A stretch of DNA of 35,418 bases from Parapedobacter composti (GCF_900112315.1 NZ_FOLL01000024.1:1-35418), one strand, 5' to 3'. Positions 5,947-15,230 are shown, numbered from the stretch's first letter. Numbers and translations: made by a program. Notes: generated by a model not told the origin, from the sequence alone.

Positions 5947-8450
5947 GAAATACCGCAAAAGCCACAACGTTGGAAAGCAGGTTTCCATTACTGGCGGTGG
6001 AGCACAACTGCGTCATTTCAAAGGATGCGGACATCACGGCCTGCTTTCGGGTACATCTGCCGGAACTGTTCACGGTAGCATCGGCCGAGTACGATGCCAT
6101 ACATTCGGCTTGGCACAAGGCTATCAAGACTTTGCCGGACTACACCATTGTCCACAAGCAGGACTGGTATATCAAGGAAAGTTATGCGCCGGATATTGCA
6201 CGGGAAGACCAGAGTTTCCTTTCGAAATCCTATCAGCAACATTTCAACGAACGTCCCTTTTTAAACCATTACTGTTACCTCTTTTTGACCAAGACCACCA
6301 AAGAGCGGATGCGGATGCAGAGCAACTTTAGTTCGCTTTGCAGAGGTGTCCTTGTCCCGAAAGAAATCAGGGATAAAGAAACCGTCCGCCGCTTCATGGA
6401 GGCGGTAGCACAGTTTGAGCGGATTATCAACGATAGCGGTTTTGTAAAACTGGAACGTCTGACCGAGGATGACATCATCGGCACAGGTGACACACAGGGG
6501 CTGCTCGAACAGTACCTTACCCTGTCGAGGGAGGCCGGAACGCCCATGCAGGATATAGCTTTGGGCAGTGAGGATGTGCGTATCGGCAACAAAAGGCTGT
6601 GCCTGCACACCCTTTCCGATACGGACGATTTGCCGAATACCGTATCGGCAAATACGAGGTATGAAAAGCTGTCCACGGACAGGAGCGATTGCCTGCTGTC
6701 CTTTGCCTCTCCGGTTGGCCTGCTCCTTAGCTGCAACCATATCTATAACCAGTACCTGTTTTTGGATAACAGCGATGAGAACCTGCGCAAGTTTGAAAAG
6801 TCAGCCCGTAATATGCACTCACTGGCAAGGTACAGCAGGGCAAACCAAATCAACAAAGAGTGGATTGAAAGGTATCTGAACGAAGCGCACAGCTTCGGGC
6901 TGTCTTCCATCCGTGCGCACTTTAATGTGATGGCGTGGTCGGATGACCCGCACGAACTCAAGCAGCTAAAGAACGACACGGGCAGTGCGCTCGCATTGAT
7001 GGAATGTAAACCGAGGCACAACACGGTGGATGTTGCCACACTGTATTGGGCAGGCATGGCAGGCAATGCGGGTGATTTTCCGGCGGAGGAAAGTTTCTAC
7101 ACGTTCATCGAACCTGCATTGTGCTTCTTCACCGAGGAGACCAACTACCAAAGTTCGCCATCACCGTTCGGCATCAAGATGGCGGACAGGCTCACGGGCA
7201 AACCTATCCATCTGGACATTTCAGACCTACCCATGAAAAAAGGTATTATCACGAACCGGAACAAGTTCATACTTGGTCCGTCAGGCTCGGGAAAATCTTT
7301 TTTCACCAATCACATGGTAAGGCAGTATTACGAGCAGGGCGCACACGTCCTGCTCGTGGACACCGGAAATTCCTATCAGGGATTGTGCGAACTGATTAAG
7401 GGCAAGACCAAAGGTGAGGACGGGGTCTACTTCACTTACACCGAAGACAACCCGATTGCGTTCAATCCATTTTACACGGACGATGGTGTTTTCGACATCG
7501 AGAAAAGGGAAAGTATCAAGACCTTGATACTGACTTTATGGAAGCGTGATGACGAACCGCCGACCCGTTCGGAGGAAGTGGCGTTGTCCAACGCCGTGAG
7601 CAGTTATATCGACCGTATCCGGCAAAGCGATGAATATCCCTCTTTCAATGGTTTTTACGAGTACGTAAAAGGCGATTACAAAAAGGTACTGGAAGAAAAA
7701 CAGGTGAGGGAGAAAGACTTTGACGTTGCAGGTTTCCTAAATGTATTAGAGCCGTACTACCGTGGTGGTGAGTACGATTACCTCCTCAATTCGGACAAGC
7801 AGCTCGACCTGCTTTCCAAACGTTTTATCGTGTTTGAAATCGATGCGATAAAAGACCACAAAATCCTCTTTCCCATAGTGACCATCATTATTATGGAGGT
7901 CTTCATCAATAAGATGCGCAGGCTGAAAGGTGTGCGCAAAATGATACTGATTGAGGAAGCGTGGAAAGCCATCGCCAAAGAGGGAATGGCAGAGTACATC
8001 AAGTACCTTTTTAAGACCGTCCGCAAATTTTTCGGTGAAGCTATCGTGGTCACGCAGGAGGTGGACGACATTATCCAGTCACCCGTGGTCAAGGAAAGTA
8101 TCATCAACAATTCCGACTGTAAAATCCTCTTAGACCAACGCAAGTACATGAACAAATTCGATGACATCCAAGCGATGCTCGGACTGACGGAAAAGGAAAA
8201 ATCCCAAATCCTTTCCATCAACATGAACAACGACCCGTCAAGGCTTTACAAAGAGGTGTGGATTGGGCTTGGCGGTACGCATTCCGCCGTGTATGCAACG
8301 GAGGTTTCGCTCGAAGAATACCTCGCCTACACCACAGAGGAAACCGAAAAAATGGAAGTCATGCAACTGGCTTCCAAACTGGACGGCAATGTGGAACTGG
8401 CGATAAAGCGCATTGCTGGGCAAAGGCGTGAAAACGCAAATAGTTATTAA
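5943..8450 (+). CDS. traG: TraG, VirB4-type conjugation ATPase
   Basis: This is an 835-aa cytoplasmic ATPase that powers assembly and substrate transfer of the type IV secretion machinery. Walker A GPSGSGKS lies at residues 445-452 and Walker B MILIEEAW at 667-674, followed by the VirB4 motif VTQEVDDI. The length is normal for Bacteroidetes TraG. The N-terminal 440 residues correspond to the VirB4 domain that contacts inner-membrane partners. The gene is intact and lies directly downstream of traF with overlapping stop and start codons. Confidence 0.93.
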   Translation: MRNTAKATTLESRFPLLAVEHNCVISKDADITACFRVHLPELFTVASAEYDAIHSAWHKAIKTLPDYTIVHKQDWYIKESYAPDIAREDQSFLSKSYQQHFNERPFLNHYCYLFLTKTTKERMRMQSNFSSLCRGVLVPKEIRDKETVRRFMEAVAQFERIINDSGFVKLERLTEDDIIGTGDTQGLLEQYLTLSREAGTPMQDIALGSEDVRIGNKRLCLHTLSDTDDLPNTVSANTRYEKLSTDRSDCLLSFASPVGLLLSCNHIYNQYLFLDNSDENLRKFEKSARNMHSLARYSRANQINKEWIERYLNEAHSFGLSSIRAHFNVMAWSDDPHELKQLKNDTGSALALMECKPRHNTVDVATLYWAGMAGNAGDFPAEESFYTFIEPALCFFTEETNYQSSPSPFGIKMADRLTGKPIHLDISDLPMKKGIITNRNKFILGPSGSGKSFFTNHMVRQYYEQGAHVLLVDTGNSYQGLCELIKGKTKGEDGVYFTYTEDNPIAFNPFYTDDGVFDIEKRESIKTLILTLWKRDDEPPTRSEEVALSNAVSSYIDRIRQSDEYPSFNGFYEYVKGDYKKVLEEKQVREKDFDVAGFLNVLEPYYRGGEYDYLLNSDKQLDLLSKRFIVFEIDAIKDHKILFPIVTIIIMEVFINKMRRLKGVRKMILIEEAWKAIAKEGMAEYIKYLFKTVRKFFGEAIVVTQEVDDIIQSPVVKESIINNSDCKILLDQRKYMNKFDDIQAMLGLTEKEKSQILSINMNNDPSRLYKEVWIGLGGTHSAVYATEVSLEEYLAYTTEETEKMEVMQLASKLDGNVELAIKRIAGQRRENANSY

Positions 8451-8472
8451 TCATTTTTAAAAATCAGAAACG

Positions 8473-9105
8473 ATGAAAAAAGTAATGTTACTGGTGTATA
8501 CGACAGTTATGCTTGCCGTTGCACCGTCTGCAAAGGCACAATGGATTGTGACCGACCCTGCAAACCTTGCATCTGGTATTATCAACAGTGCAAATGAAAT
8601 CATACAGACTTCATCCACCGTGTCGAACGTGGTAAAGAACTTCAACGAAGTAAAAAAAGTGTATGAACAGGGCAAGGAATACTACGACAAACTGAAAGCC
8701 GTAAGCAACTTGGTGAAAGATGCTCGTAAGGTGCAACAGACGGTTTTGCTCGTGGGCGATGTCTCCGAAATGTACGTGAACAATTTCGGCAAGATGATGA
8801 ACGACCCGAATTTCAGTCCGCAGGAACTGACAGCAATCGCCAACGGTTATTCCACGCTCTTGAACGAGAGTACCGAACTGCTCAAAGAACTGAAACAGAT
8901 TGTAAGCTCTACCGGACTTTCCTTAAATGATAAGGAACGTATGGACATCATCGACAGGGTTTACAGAGAGGTCAAGGATTACCACAGCCTTGTTCGGTAT
9001 TATACCAACAAAAATATCTCCGTGAGCATTTTGAGGGCAAAAAAACAGAACAACACCAAAAGGGTGCTTGAACTGTACGGTACGGCTGAACAAAAATACT
9101 GGTAA
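8473..9105 (+). CDS. traI: TraI, DUF4141 conjugal transfer protein
   Basis: This is a 210-aa exported protein with signal peptide MKKVMLLVYTTVMLAVAPSAKA followed by QWIVTDPANLASGIINSANEI, the usual DUF4141 opening. The remainder is a long helical, coiled-coil-like region. By size, export signal and position between VirB4 and VirB6-like genes it resembles VirB5-type minor pilus components; this comparison is inferred. It is not related to the F-plasmid relaxase TraI. The gap to traJ is 3 bases. Confidence 0.85.
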   Translation: MKKVMLLVYTTVMLAVAPSAKAQWIVTDPANLASGIINSANEIIQTSSTVSNVVKNFNEVKKVYEQGKEYYDKLKAVSNLVKDARKVQQTVLLVGDVSEMYVNNFGKMMNDPNFSPQELTAIANGYSTLLNESTELLKELKQIVSSTGLSLNDKERMDIIDRVYREVKDYHSLVRYYTNKNISVSILRAKKQNNTKRVLELYGTAEQKYW

Positions 9106-9108
9106 ACT

Positions 9109-10104
9109 ATGGAATGGAACAATCTTCACGAACTCCTGCGCTCGCTTTACGATGAGATGCTCCCACTGTCCGCCGATATGGCGACAGTGGCTAAGGGCAT
9201 CGCCGGATTGGGCGCACTGTTCTATGTAGCACTGAAAGTGTGGCAGGCATTGAGCCGTGTAGAACCGATAGACGTATTTCCGCTCCTGCGACCTTTCGCC
9301 ACTGGGCTTTGCATTATGTTCTTTCCGACGATCGTACTGGGAACTATCAATGCGGTGCTAAGTCCGGTCGTAAAAGGCACAAACGCCATGCTCGAAAACC
9401 AAGTGCTTGACCTCAACAAATTGCAGGAACAAAAAGACCTGTTGGAGAGAGAGGCAATGCTCCGCAATCCCGAAACCGCTTACCTCGTAAGCGATGAGGA
9501 ATTTGATAAGAAACTGGACGAATTGGGATGGTCGCCGTCCGATTTGGTTGCCATATCCGGCATGTACATGGAGCGTGGAATGTACGATTTAAAGAAAAGC
9601 ATCCGTGACTGGTTTCGGGAGCTACTGGAAGTTCTTTTCCAAGCATCGGCACTGGTAATAGATACCATACGGACATTCTTTCTTATCGTGCTGTCCATAC
9701 TCGGGCCGATAGCCTTTGCGATAAGTGTATGGGATGGTTTTCAATCCACACTTACGCAATGGCTGACCCGATATATCAGCGTGTACCTGTGGTTGCCCAT
9801 CGCCGATATGTTCAGCTCCATGCTCGCCAAGATACAATCCCTCATCATCGAACGGGATATTGATATGCTTGCCGACCCGACCTACATCCCCGACACATCC
9901 AACACCGTGTATATCATCTTTATGATAATTGGCATCGTGGGGTACTTCACCGTTCCAACGGTGGCAGGTTGGGTAATACAGGCAGGGGGTGCAGGAAACT
10001 TCATGCGCAACGTAAACTCTACGGCATCAAAGACCGGAAACATCGCCGGAGCAGGAACGGGTGCAGTTGCAGGCAATATCGGTGGCAGGTTAATGAACAA
10101 ATAA
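9109..10104 (+). CDS. traJ: TraJ, VirB6-like membrane protein
   Basis: This 331-aa polytopic inner-membrane protein has hydrophobic helices around residues 23-45, 60-85, 180-215 and 265-300. A soluble segment near 95-165 contains KLDELGWSPSDLVAISGM. The Gly/Ala-rich C-terminus is typical of the TraJ family in Bacteroidetes ICEs. Family and gene order (after traI, before traK) support an inner-membrane channel role like VirB6. The frame is intact. Confidence 0.87.
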   Translation: MEWNNLHELLRSLYDEMLPLSADMATVAKGIAGLGALFYVALKVWQALSRVEPIDVFPLLRPFATGLCIMFFPTIVLGTINAVLSPVVKGTNAMLENQVLDLNKLQEQKDLLEREAMLRNPETAYLVSDEEFDKKLDELGWSPSDLVAISGMYMERGMYDLKKSIRDWFRELLEVLFQASALVIDTIRTFFLIVLSILGPIAFAISVWDGFQSTLTQWLTRYISVYLWLPIADMFSSMLAKIQSLIIERDIDMLADPTYIPDTSNTVYIIFMIIGIVGYFTVPTVAGWVIQAGGAGNFMRNVNSTASKTGNIAGAGTGAVAGNIGGRLMNK

Positions 10105-10117
10105 AAATCAAGAAGCA

Positions 10118-10741
10118 ATGGAATTTAAGACACTAAGAAATATCGAAAACAGCTTTAAGCAAATACGGCTGTACGCCATTGTATTTGCGGTACTCTGCAC
10201 CAGTGTAGTAGGTTATGTCGTATGGCAATCCTACCAGTTTGCCGAGGCACAACGCCAAAAAATATATGTACTGGACAACGGCAAATCATTGATGCTGGCA
10301 CTGTCACAGGATGCAAGCATCAACAGACCTGTTGAAGCAAGGGAACACGTTAAGCGTTTCCATGAACTGTTCTTTACGCTCGCACCGGATAAAAATGCCA
10401 TCGAAAGCAACATGAAAAGGGCTTTTAACCTTGCGGACAAAAGTGCCTTTGACTATTACAAAGACCTTTCGGAAAAAGGGTACTACAATCGTATCATTTC
10501 GGGAAATGTGCAACAGCGTATCGAAGTGGATAGCGTCGTCTGCAACTTCGATACTTATCCCTATGCCGTTAGGACGTATGCCAAACAGTTTATCATCCGT
10601 CCAAGCAACGTGACCAAACGGAATTTGGTCACTTCATGCCTATTGTTAAACTCGGTCAAGTCCGACAACAATCCGCAGGGTTTCAATATCGAAAAGTTTG
10701 CCGTGTTGGAAAACAGGGATTTAGAAGTCATAGACCGCTAA
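10118..10741 (+). CDS. traK: TraK, VirB8-like conjugal transfer protein
   Basis: This is a 207-aa protein with a short cytoplasmic N-terminus (MEFKTLRNIENSFKQIR), one membrane helix (about 19-39), and a periplasmic domain that fits the TraK family (REHVKRFHELFFTLAPD near residue 73). VirB8-like bitopic proteins nucleate the T4SS core and bridge inner and outer subassemblies. The opening ENSFKQIRLYAIVF is highly characteristic. The gene sits between traJ and the unnamed orf at 10752. Confidence 0.88.
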   Translation: MEFKTLRNIENSFKQIRLYAIVFAVLCTSVVGYVVWQSYQFAEAQRQKIYVLDNGKSLMLALSQDASINRPVEAREHVKRFHELFFTLAPDKNAIESNMKRAFNLADKSAFDYYKDLSEKGYYNRIISGNVQQRIEVDSVVCNFDTYPYAVRTYAKQFIIRPSNVTKRNLVTSCLLLNSVKSDNNPQGFNIEKFAVLENRDLEVIDR

Positions 10742-10751
10742 AATCAAGATT

Positions 10752-11180
10752 ATGCAAGCGATATCAGATTTGAACACGTTCGCCAAAATCCTTACCGCCA
10801 AAGGGTATGACGGCTATTTCCAAACACAGGGTGCGTATGCCGGAAAACTGGAAGACAGTATAAGTGAATACCTCGAAAACTGCCGAAAGGGTGCGGAGGG
10901 CGCACCAAAGTCACAGCTACTGTTGACGGGCTTTCTGCAATGGGCAGGCGATGACAAACCCTATGTAGAATGCTGTATGTGCGTGAAATACCTAAACGGC
11001 AAATTCTTCCTCCATAAAATGAAGGTTGCAAGAAAAGACCAGTTCGGGCAATTACTGAAACAAACGGAACTGACCGACCTATCCGTAGTGACCGCTCCCA
11101 AAGCAAAGGAAGCAATCGCCATGGTGAGCGATGCACCGGAGCAAAAGACGGTTCACAGGCAGAAGCGGTTCAGTTTATAA
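10752..11180 (+). CDS. Uncharacterised tra-operon protein between traK and traL
   Basis: This is a 142-aa soluble protein with no signal peptide or membrane helix. It has a mixed alpha/beta look (SQLLLTGFLQWAGDDKPYVECCMCVKYLNGKFFLHKMKVARKD) and a basic C-terminus. I do not recognise its domain. It lies 10 bases after traK and 13 bases before traL in the same orientation, so it is part of the transfer operon. The classic CTnDOT order places traL directly after traK, so this is an extra gene. A regulatory or transfer-accessory role is possible but not shown. Confidence 0.6.
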   Translation: MQAISDLNTFAKILTAKGYDGYFQTQGAYAGKLEDSISEYLENCRKGAEGAPKSQLLLTGFLQWAGDDKPYVECCMCVKYLNGKFFLHKMKVARKDQFGQLLKQTELTDLSVVTAPKAKEAIAMVSDAPEQKTVHRQKRFSL

Positions 11181-11193
11181 AACGGATTGGGGC

Positions 11194-11481
11194 ATGAAAA
11201 ATCTAAGAACGACAATCAATAATTGGTTTGACAAACTCGATGGACAGTGGCGAGCGATGCCTGTCAAAAAACAGCACCACTATACGCTATTGCTCTTTGC
11301 AGGCTATGCGCTATTGTCCGTTGCCGTGCTGTTGAAAGTGTGCTACGATGTAGCGCATTCCGATAATACCATGACGATAGAGCATATCGAAAACCCGATT
11401 AACGGGCAAAACAAATCCTCGGTTTCTCCGCAGGACAGTATTAACAAAATCTTAAAACGTAAAATGTATGAAAGACAGTGA
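11194..11481 (+). CDS. traL: TraL, DUF3989 conjugal transfer protein
   Basis: This 95-aa protein has an N-terminal amphipathic segment (WFDKLDGQWRAMPVKKQ), one membrane helix (LLLFAGYALLSVAVLLKVCYDV) and a short periplasmic tail. The family and position (ahead of traM) match TraL/DUF3989 of Bacteroidetes ICEs. The ATG at 11194 is chosen; an open frame back to 11131 lies inside the preceding gene. The 3' end overlaps the traM start by 14 bases, suggesting coupled translation. Confidence 0.8.
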   Translation: MKNLRTTINNWFDKLDGQWRAMPVKKQHHYTLLLFAGYALLSVAVLLKVCYDVAHSDNTMTIEHIENPINGQNKSSVSPQDSINKILKRKMYERQ

Positions 11482-12793
11482 AAACAAAAGGGTAAGTTTT
11501 TTGGTCGAAGATGGCGACCCAAAAAACGGAACGGATGCACCGCAGGACGGTGCGCAGAACAAAGCCGAAAAGCTAAAGAAGCCCATCATTTTTGCCCTTA
11601 TGGGCGTGGTGTTCTTCGGCTGTATGTACCTAATCTTCAAACCGTCCTCCGATAAGAAAGCGGTTGAGGATATTGGTCTGAACGATGCCGTACCACAGGC
11701 GACCGATGCAGGGCTTCAATCCGACAAGCAAAAGGCTTATGAACAGGAAATGCTCGAACAGAAAATGCAGGAAAAGCGCAATGCGCTCCTGTCACTATCC
11801 GACTATTGGAGCGAGGACAGTACCGCCGATCCGGAAGCGGAGCAACCGGATGAGGACTACGAAGACGGCTTCGCTTACGGCGGTGGTACACGCAGGAACA
11901 GCAACCCTGCTCTGAATAGTTACCGAAGTGCGCAAAGTACGCTGACCTCGTTCTACGACAACAACGATTACGAAACGCAGGAACTCCGCAGGCAGGTTGA
12001 GGAACTGAAAGAGCAACTGGCTGAAAAAGACGTACCGCCAAACACGACCGTAGAAGACCAACTGGCTTTGATGGAAAAGTCATACGAAATGGCATCCCGT
12101 TACCTGCCATCAAATCCGGCACAGACGGGCAATGCGGACACAACAGTTTCGGCAAAGAGTACCTCACAAAAAGAGCATTTCGTAGCATTCACCCCCGCAA
12201 GGAAAAATACGGTTTCCGCATTGTACCGTGAACCGACCGACAGTGCTTTTTTGGCAGACTGGAACGAAACCCGAAACCGTGGCTTTTATACGGCAGGCGT
12301 TTCGGAACAGGTCATACAACCGAAAAACAGCATTAGGGCTGTGGTACAGGAAACACAGACCGTGACGGGCGAAAGCGATGTACGGTTGCGTTTGTTGGAA
12401 ACGGCGCAAACTCCCGTCCGCTCAATTCCGGCAGGAACGGTACTGACGGCTAACGCCAAGTTTCAAAGTGGCAGGTTGCAGTTAAAGGTAACATCCATCG
12501 AATTTGAGGGCAACATTATTCCGGTCGATATAACCGTGTATGATGTGGACGGACAGCAAGGGCTATATGTGCCGTATTCCCCCGAAATGAATGCCCTTAC
12601 CGAGATTGCCTCCAACATGAGCCAAACGGGAGGAACAAGTATCATGATGACACGCTCGGCAGGGCAACAGATGGCAGGCGACCTCTCCCGTGGCGTGGTG
12701 CAGGGCGTATCGGGTTACTTCTCCAAGAAAGTGAGGACACCGAAAGTAACCGTCAAAGCCGGTCATCAGCTATTCCTCATTTCAAAAAATTAA
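11468..12793 (+). CDS. traM: TraM, VirB10-like conjugal transfer protein
   Basis: This 441-aa protein has a cytoplasmic N-terminus, one membrane helix (about residues 38-56), an acidic, low-complexity periplasmic linker, a coiled coil (TQELRRQVEELKEQLAEKD) and a C-terminal beta-rich domain. That domain includes VRLRLLETAQTPVRSIPAGT and FEGNIIPVDITVYDVDGQ, the signature of conjugative transposon TraM. The architecture parallels VirB10, which spans the envelope and transmits energy to the outer-membrane pore. It is intact and overlaps traL. Confidence 0.9.
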   Translation: MKDSENKRVSFLVEDGDPKNGTDAPQDGAQNKAEKLKKPIIFALMGVVFFGCMYLIFKPSSDKKAVEDIGLNDAVPQATDAGLQSDKQKAYEQEMLEQKMQEKRNALLSLSDYWSEDSTADPEAEQPDEDYEDGFAYGGGTRRNSNPALNSYRSAQSTLTSFYDNNDYETQELRRQVEELKEQLAEKDVPPNTTVEDQLALMEKSYEMASRYLPSNPAQTGNADTTVSAKSTSQKEHFVAFTPARKNTVSALYREPTDSAFLADWNETRNRGFYTAGVSEQVIQPKNSIRAVVQETQTVTGESDVRLRLLETAQTPVRSIPAGTVLTANAKFQSGRLQLKVTSIEFEGNIIPVDITVYDVDGQQGLYVPYSPEMNALTEIASNMSQTGGTSIMMTRSAGQQMAGDLSRGVVQGVSGYFSKKVRTPKVTVKAGHQLFLISKN

Positions 12794-12818
12794 TGTTTAA
12801 CTAAAATCAAAAAGAAAA

Positions 12819-12861
12819 TGAAATGTTCATGTTTCCAAAAAGATAAACACACATGAACATT
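12819..12861 (+). repeat. Hairpin between traM and traN, with a 12-codon ORF
   Basis: AATGTTCATGT (12822-12832) and ACATGAACATT (12851-12861) form a perfect 11-bp inverted repeat around an 18-base loop in the 101-base traM-traN gap. No T-run follows, so it is not an ordinary terminator. A short frame (ATG at 12819, MKCSCFQKDKHT) spans most of the hairpin. It could be an mRNA stability or processing element that sets traN expression, or a protein-binding site. Confidence 0.5.
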
Positions 12862-12894
12862 CCATATCTCCATTAAAAAATAAATAATAACGAT

Positions 12895-13797
12895 ATGAAC
12901 GCAATATTTAAAAGCCTCATAGCAATGGTCTGTTTAACAGTCCTTATCACAGGTGCAAATGCACAGCAAGTGGCATCCAGTACAACAAAATTGAGCATGG
13001 GCAAGGTTGACCCTTACGAAATGCAGGTGACGTACAGCAAAACCTCGCACCTCATATTCCCGTCTGCAATCCGCTACGTGGATTTGGGCAGTGAATACCT
13101 TATTGCAGGCAAAGCCGAAGATGCGGAAAACGTACTTCGTATAAAGGCAAGCGTAAGGGATTTTGACGAGGAAACCAATTTTTCGGTCATCACGGACGAT
13201 GGTCGGTTTTACAATTTCAATGTCTTTTACAGCCCTTATCCTGCAACGCTGAATTATGATTTGCTGACCATGCAAAAGGCATCGGACAGGGAAAACGGCA
13301 ACGATGTTCTGTTTGAGGAATTGGGGGGCAATTCGCCGTCACTGGCAGGCTTGCTCATGGAAACGATTTACAAAAAGAACAAAAGGATTGTGAAGCATAT
13401 CGGAGCAAAAAGCTACGGCATACAATTCCTGCTAAAAGGTATCTACGTCCATAACGGAAAATTCTATTTCCATACGGAACTGCGCAACAAAAGCAATGTT
13501 CCGTTCAACATTGACTTTGTGAATTTCAAGGTCGTGGACAAGAAAGTCGCCAAGCGTACCGTGGTACAGGAAAAGGCAATGAACCCGTTGCGTATGTACA
13601 AAACGCTCGGTGAAATAACGGGCAATACCACTGACCAAAACGTATTCCTGCTCGACCAGTTTACCATCACGGATGACAAGGTTCTGGTTATCGAAATCTT
13701 TGAAAAGAACGGGGGCAGACAACAGGTATTGCAGGTGGAAAACTCCGACCTCCTACACGCCAAGCTGATAAGCGATATGCACCTAAAGATTAATTAA
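12895..13797 (+). CDS. traN: TraN, DUF4138 VirB9-like conjugal transfer protein
   Basis: This 300-aa exported protein has signal peptide MNAIFKSLIAMVCLTVLITGANA. A DUF4138 body follows, with YSKTSHLIFPSAIRYVDLGS near residue 49 and KAEDAENVLRIKAS further on, the strongest family marks. It is VirB9-like, forming the periplasmic/outer-membrane part of the core complex with TraM (VirB10-like) and TraO. The start follows an AT-rich leader with the hairpin at 12822-12861. It is full length. Confidence 0.9.
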   Translation: MNAIFKSLIAMVCLTVLITGANAQQVASSTTKLSMGKVDPYEMQVTYSKTSHLIFPSAIRYVDLGSEYLIAGKAEDAENVLRIKASVRDFDEETNFSVITDDGRFYNFNVFYSPYPATLNYDLLTMQKASDRENGNDVLFEELGGNSPSLAGLLMETIYKKNKRIVKHIGAKSYGIQFLLKGIYVHNGKFYFHTELRNKSNVPFNIDFVNFKVVDKKVAKRTVVQEKAMNPLRMYKTLGEITGNTTDQNVFLLDQFTITDDKVLVIEIFEKNGGRQQVLQVENSDLLHAKLISDMHLKIN

Positions 13798-13814
13798 CCC
13801 AAAAAGAACGAACA

Positions 13815-14372
13815 ATGATGAGATACATTTTTGCCGTGGTGCTTGCCATGCTAAGCATGACGGCGGTACAGGCACAGCGGATGCTCCCCAAACAAAAGGG
13901 ATTGGAAATAAACGCAGGTATGCTGTCCAAAGAAATAAGCGACAATTACTACCTGAATTTGACACTGACGGTGAACGGAAAGAACGGCAATTACTGGATG
14001 TGGGGCGCGGAGTATGCCCATCAGGTTTCCGGCTACAGGGATGTACAGATACCGCTCGAAACCTATACGGGCGAAATAGGGTACAGTCTTCAGCTACCCG
14101 TCGATGCAAGAAAGACCGTCACGCTGAATGCAGGGCTTACAGCCGTGGCAGGTTACGAAACCATCAACCGGAGCGAAACCATGCTACCGGACGGCTCGAC
14201 CATCGTCGATGAAGACAATTTTGTTTACGGCACTGGCGGACGGCTCACGCTCGAAACGTACCTGTCCGACCGCTTCGTCCTGCTCCTGCAAGGGCGGGCA
14301 AAAGTGCTTTGGGGTACGGATTTGAAACAGTTCCGTCCATCGGCAGGGATTGGACTAAGGTTTAACTTTTAA
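13815..14372 (+). CDS. traO: TraO conjugal transfer protein
   Basis: This is a 185-aa protein with a signal peptide (MMRYIFAVVLAMLSMTAVQA) and a predicted outer-membrane beta-barrel-like body. It has alternating hydrophobic strands (YYLNLTLTVNGKNGNYWMWG, FVLLLQGRAKVLWG) and the C-terminus GIGLRFNF ending in Phe, typical of barrels. The size, signature and position after traN match the TraO family. The likely role is an outer-membrane component of the mating apparatus. The gap to traQ is only 12 bases, so the traP primase found here in CTnDOT is missing. Confidence 0.85.
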   Translation: MMRYIFAVVLAMLSMTAVQAQRMLPKQKGLEINAGMLSKEISDNYYLNLTLTVNGKNGNYWMWGAEYAHQVSGYRDVQIPLETYTGEIGYSLQLPVDARKTVTLNAGLTAVAGYETINRSETMLPDGSTIVDEDNFVYGTGGRLTLETYLSDRFVLLLQGRAKVLWGTDLKQFRPSAGIGLRFNF

Positions 14373-14384
14373 ATTGATTTTACG

Positions 14385-14831
14385 ATGAAAACATTAATTA
14401 GAAAATACAGGTTACATTTACAGGCAATGTTCCTGCTCTTGGCAATGTTGGTCTGCGCCGTGGTGCTGACCTCCTGCGAAAAGGACAAACTCGACATACA
14501 GCAAAATTACCCTTTTGAGGTACAGGTGATGCCTGTACCCAAAGAGGTGGCGAACGGGCAGACCGTTGAAATACGGATTACCATTGAACGGTCGGGTAAT
14601 TTCAATGATGCGGAATACTTTATCCGCTATTTCCAGTTTGACGGGTACGGTACATTGCGCTATTACAACGAACCGCCGTATATGCCGAATGACCTGTACC
14701 TATTGCCACAGACACAATTCAGGCTGTATTACACTTCTCAATCGACAGTATCACAGTCGTTTGATGTTTGGATTTCGGACAATTTCGGGAACGAAAAACA
14801 GGTCAGTTTTCAGTTTAACAGTAGAGATTGA
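14385..14831 (+). CDS. traQ: TraQ, DUF3872 lipoprotein
   Basis: This is a 148-aa lipoprotein. The N-terminal hydrophobic stretch ends in the lipobox LTSC, giving a lipidated Cys. The mature part is beta-rich, starting DIQQNYPFEVQVMPVPKEVANGQTVEIR, which matches DUF3872 (TraQ of Bacteroidetes ICEs). It is the last gene of the transfer operon and is followed within 40 bases by a terminator-like hairpin. Its function is unknown. Confidence 0.85.
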   Translation: MKTLIRKYRLHLQAMFLLLAMLVCAVVLTSCEKDKLDIQQNYPFEVQVMPVPKEVANGQTVEIRITIERSGNFNDAEYFIRYFQFDGYGTLRYYNEPPYMPNDLYLLPQTQFRLYYTSQSTVSQSFDVWISDNFGNEKQVSFQFNSRD

Positions 14832-14836
14832 TAATA

Positions 14837-14867
14837 AAATCTTGTTCATACGTGGACAGGATTTTTT
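14837..14867 (+). terminator. Probable terminator of the tra operon
   Basis: AAATCTTGT (14837-14845) pairs with ACAGGATTT (14856-14864), 9 bp with one G-U, followed by T residues. It lies 5 bases after the traQ stop. Confidence 0.6.
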
Positions 14868-14935
14868 GATTTTATAAAGCTCTTATTCAGTGCTTTTTCG
14901 TAAATTCAAACAGTAGAAATAAAAGGCTTATCGTT

Positions 14936-15208
14936 ATGGCTTCATCATTGGTAATAGGTATTATATTCTTGGTTTTAGGTTTAGGGTTGCGTTACTGGAT
15001 TAACCGCAGGAAGTTTTACAGACGTAGCCCGACCGGAGCGGAGGGCTTTTCATCCTATGAAAAGTCGGTTATTGTTAAAACTTCTGAACGTTTGGGCAAA
15101 TGGATAGCTTATGCTTTGATTATTTTCGGACTACTGTCACTATGGGTTTATTCAAGAGAGAAAAAAGAAATAGCATCCTCAACAACTGAAATACAAAACC
15201 CTCAATAA
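14936..15208 (+). CDS. Small two-helix membrane protein downstream of traQ
   Basis: This is a 90-aa protein with membrane helices at about residues 3-20 (LVIGIIFLVLGLGLRYWI) and 58-75 (WIAYALIIFGLLSLWVY), separated by a basic loop containing RRKFYRRSPTGAEGFSSYEKSV. I do not recognise a domain. Similar small proteins accompany Bacteroidetes ICE tra operons, sometimes under misleading transporter names. It lies between two terminators and is probably its own transcription unit. Confidence 0.6.
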   Translation: MASSLVIGIIFLVLGLGLRYWINRRKFYRRSPTGAEGFSSYEKSVIVKTSERLGKWIAYALIIFGLLSLWVYSREKKEIASSTTEIQNPQ

Positions 15209-15230
15209 GCAACGATATAGATTTATGGAG

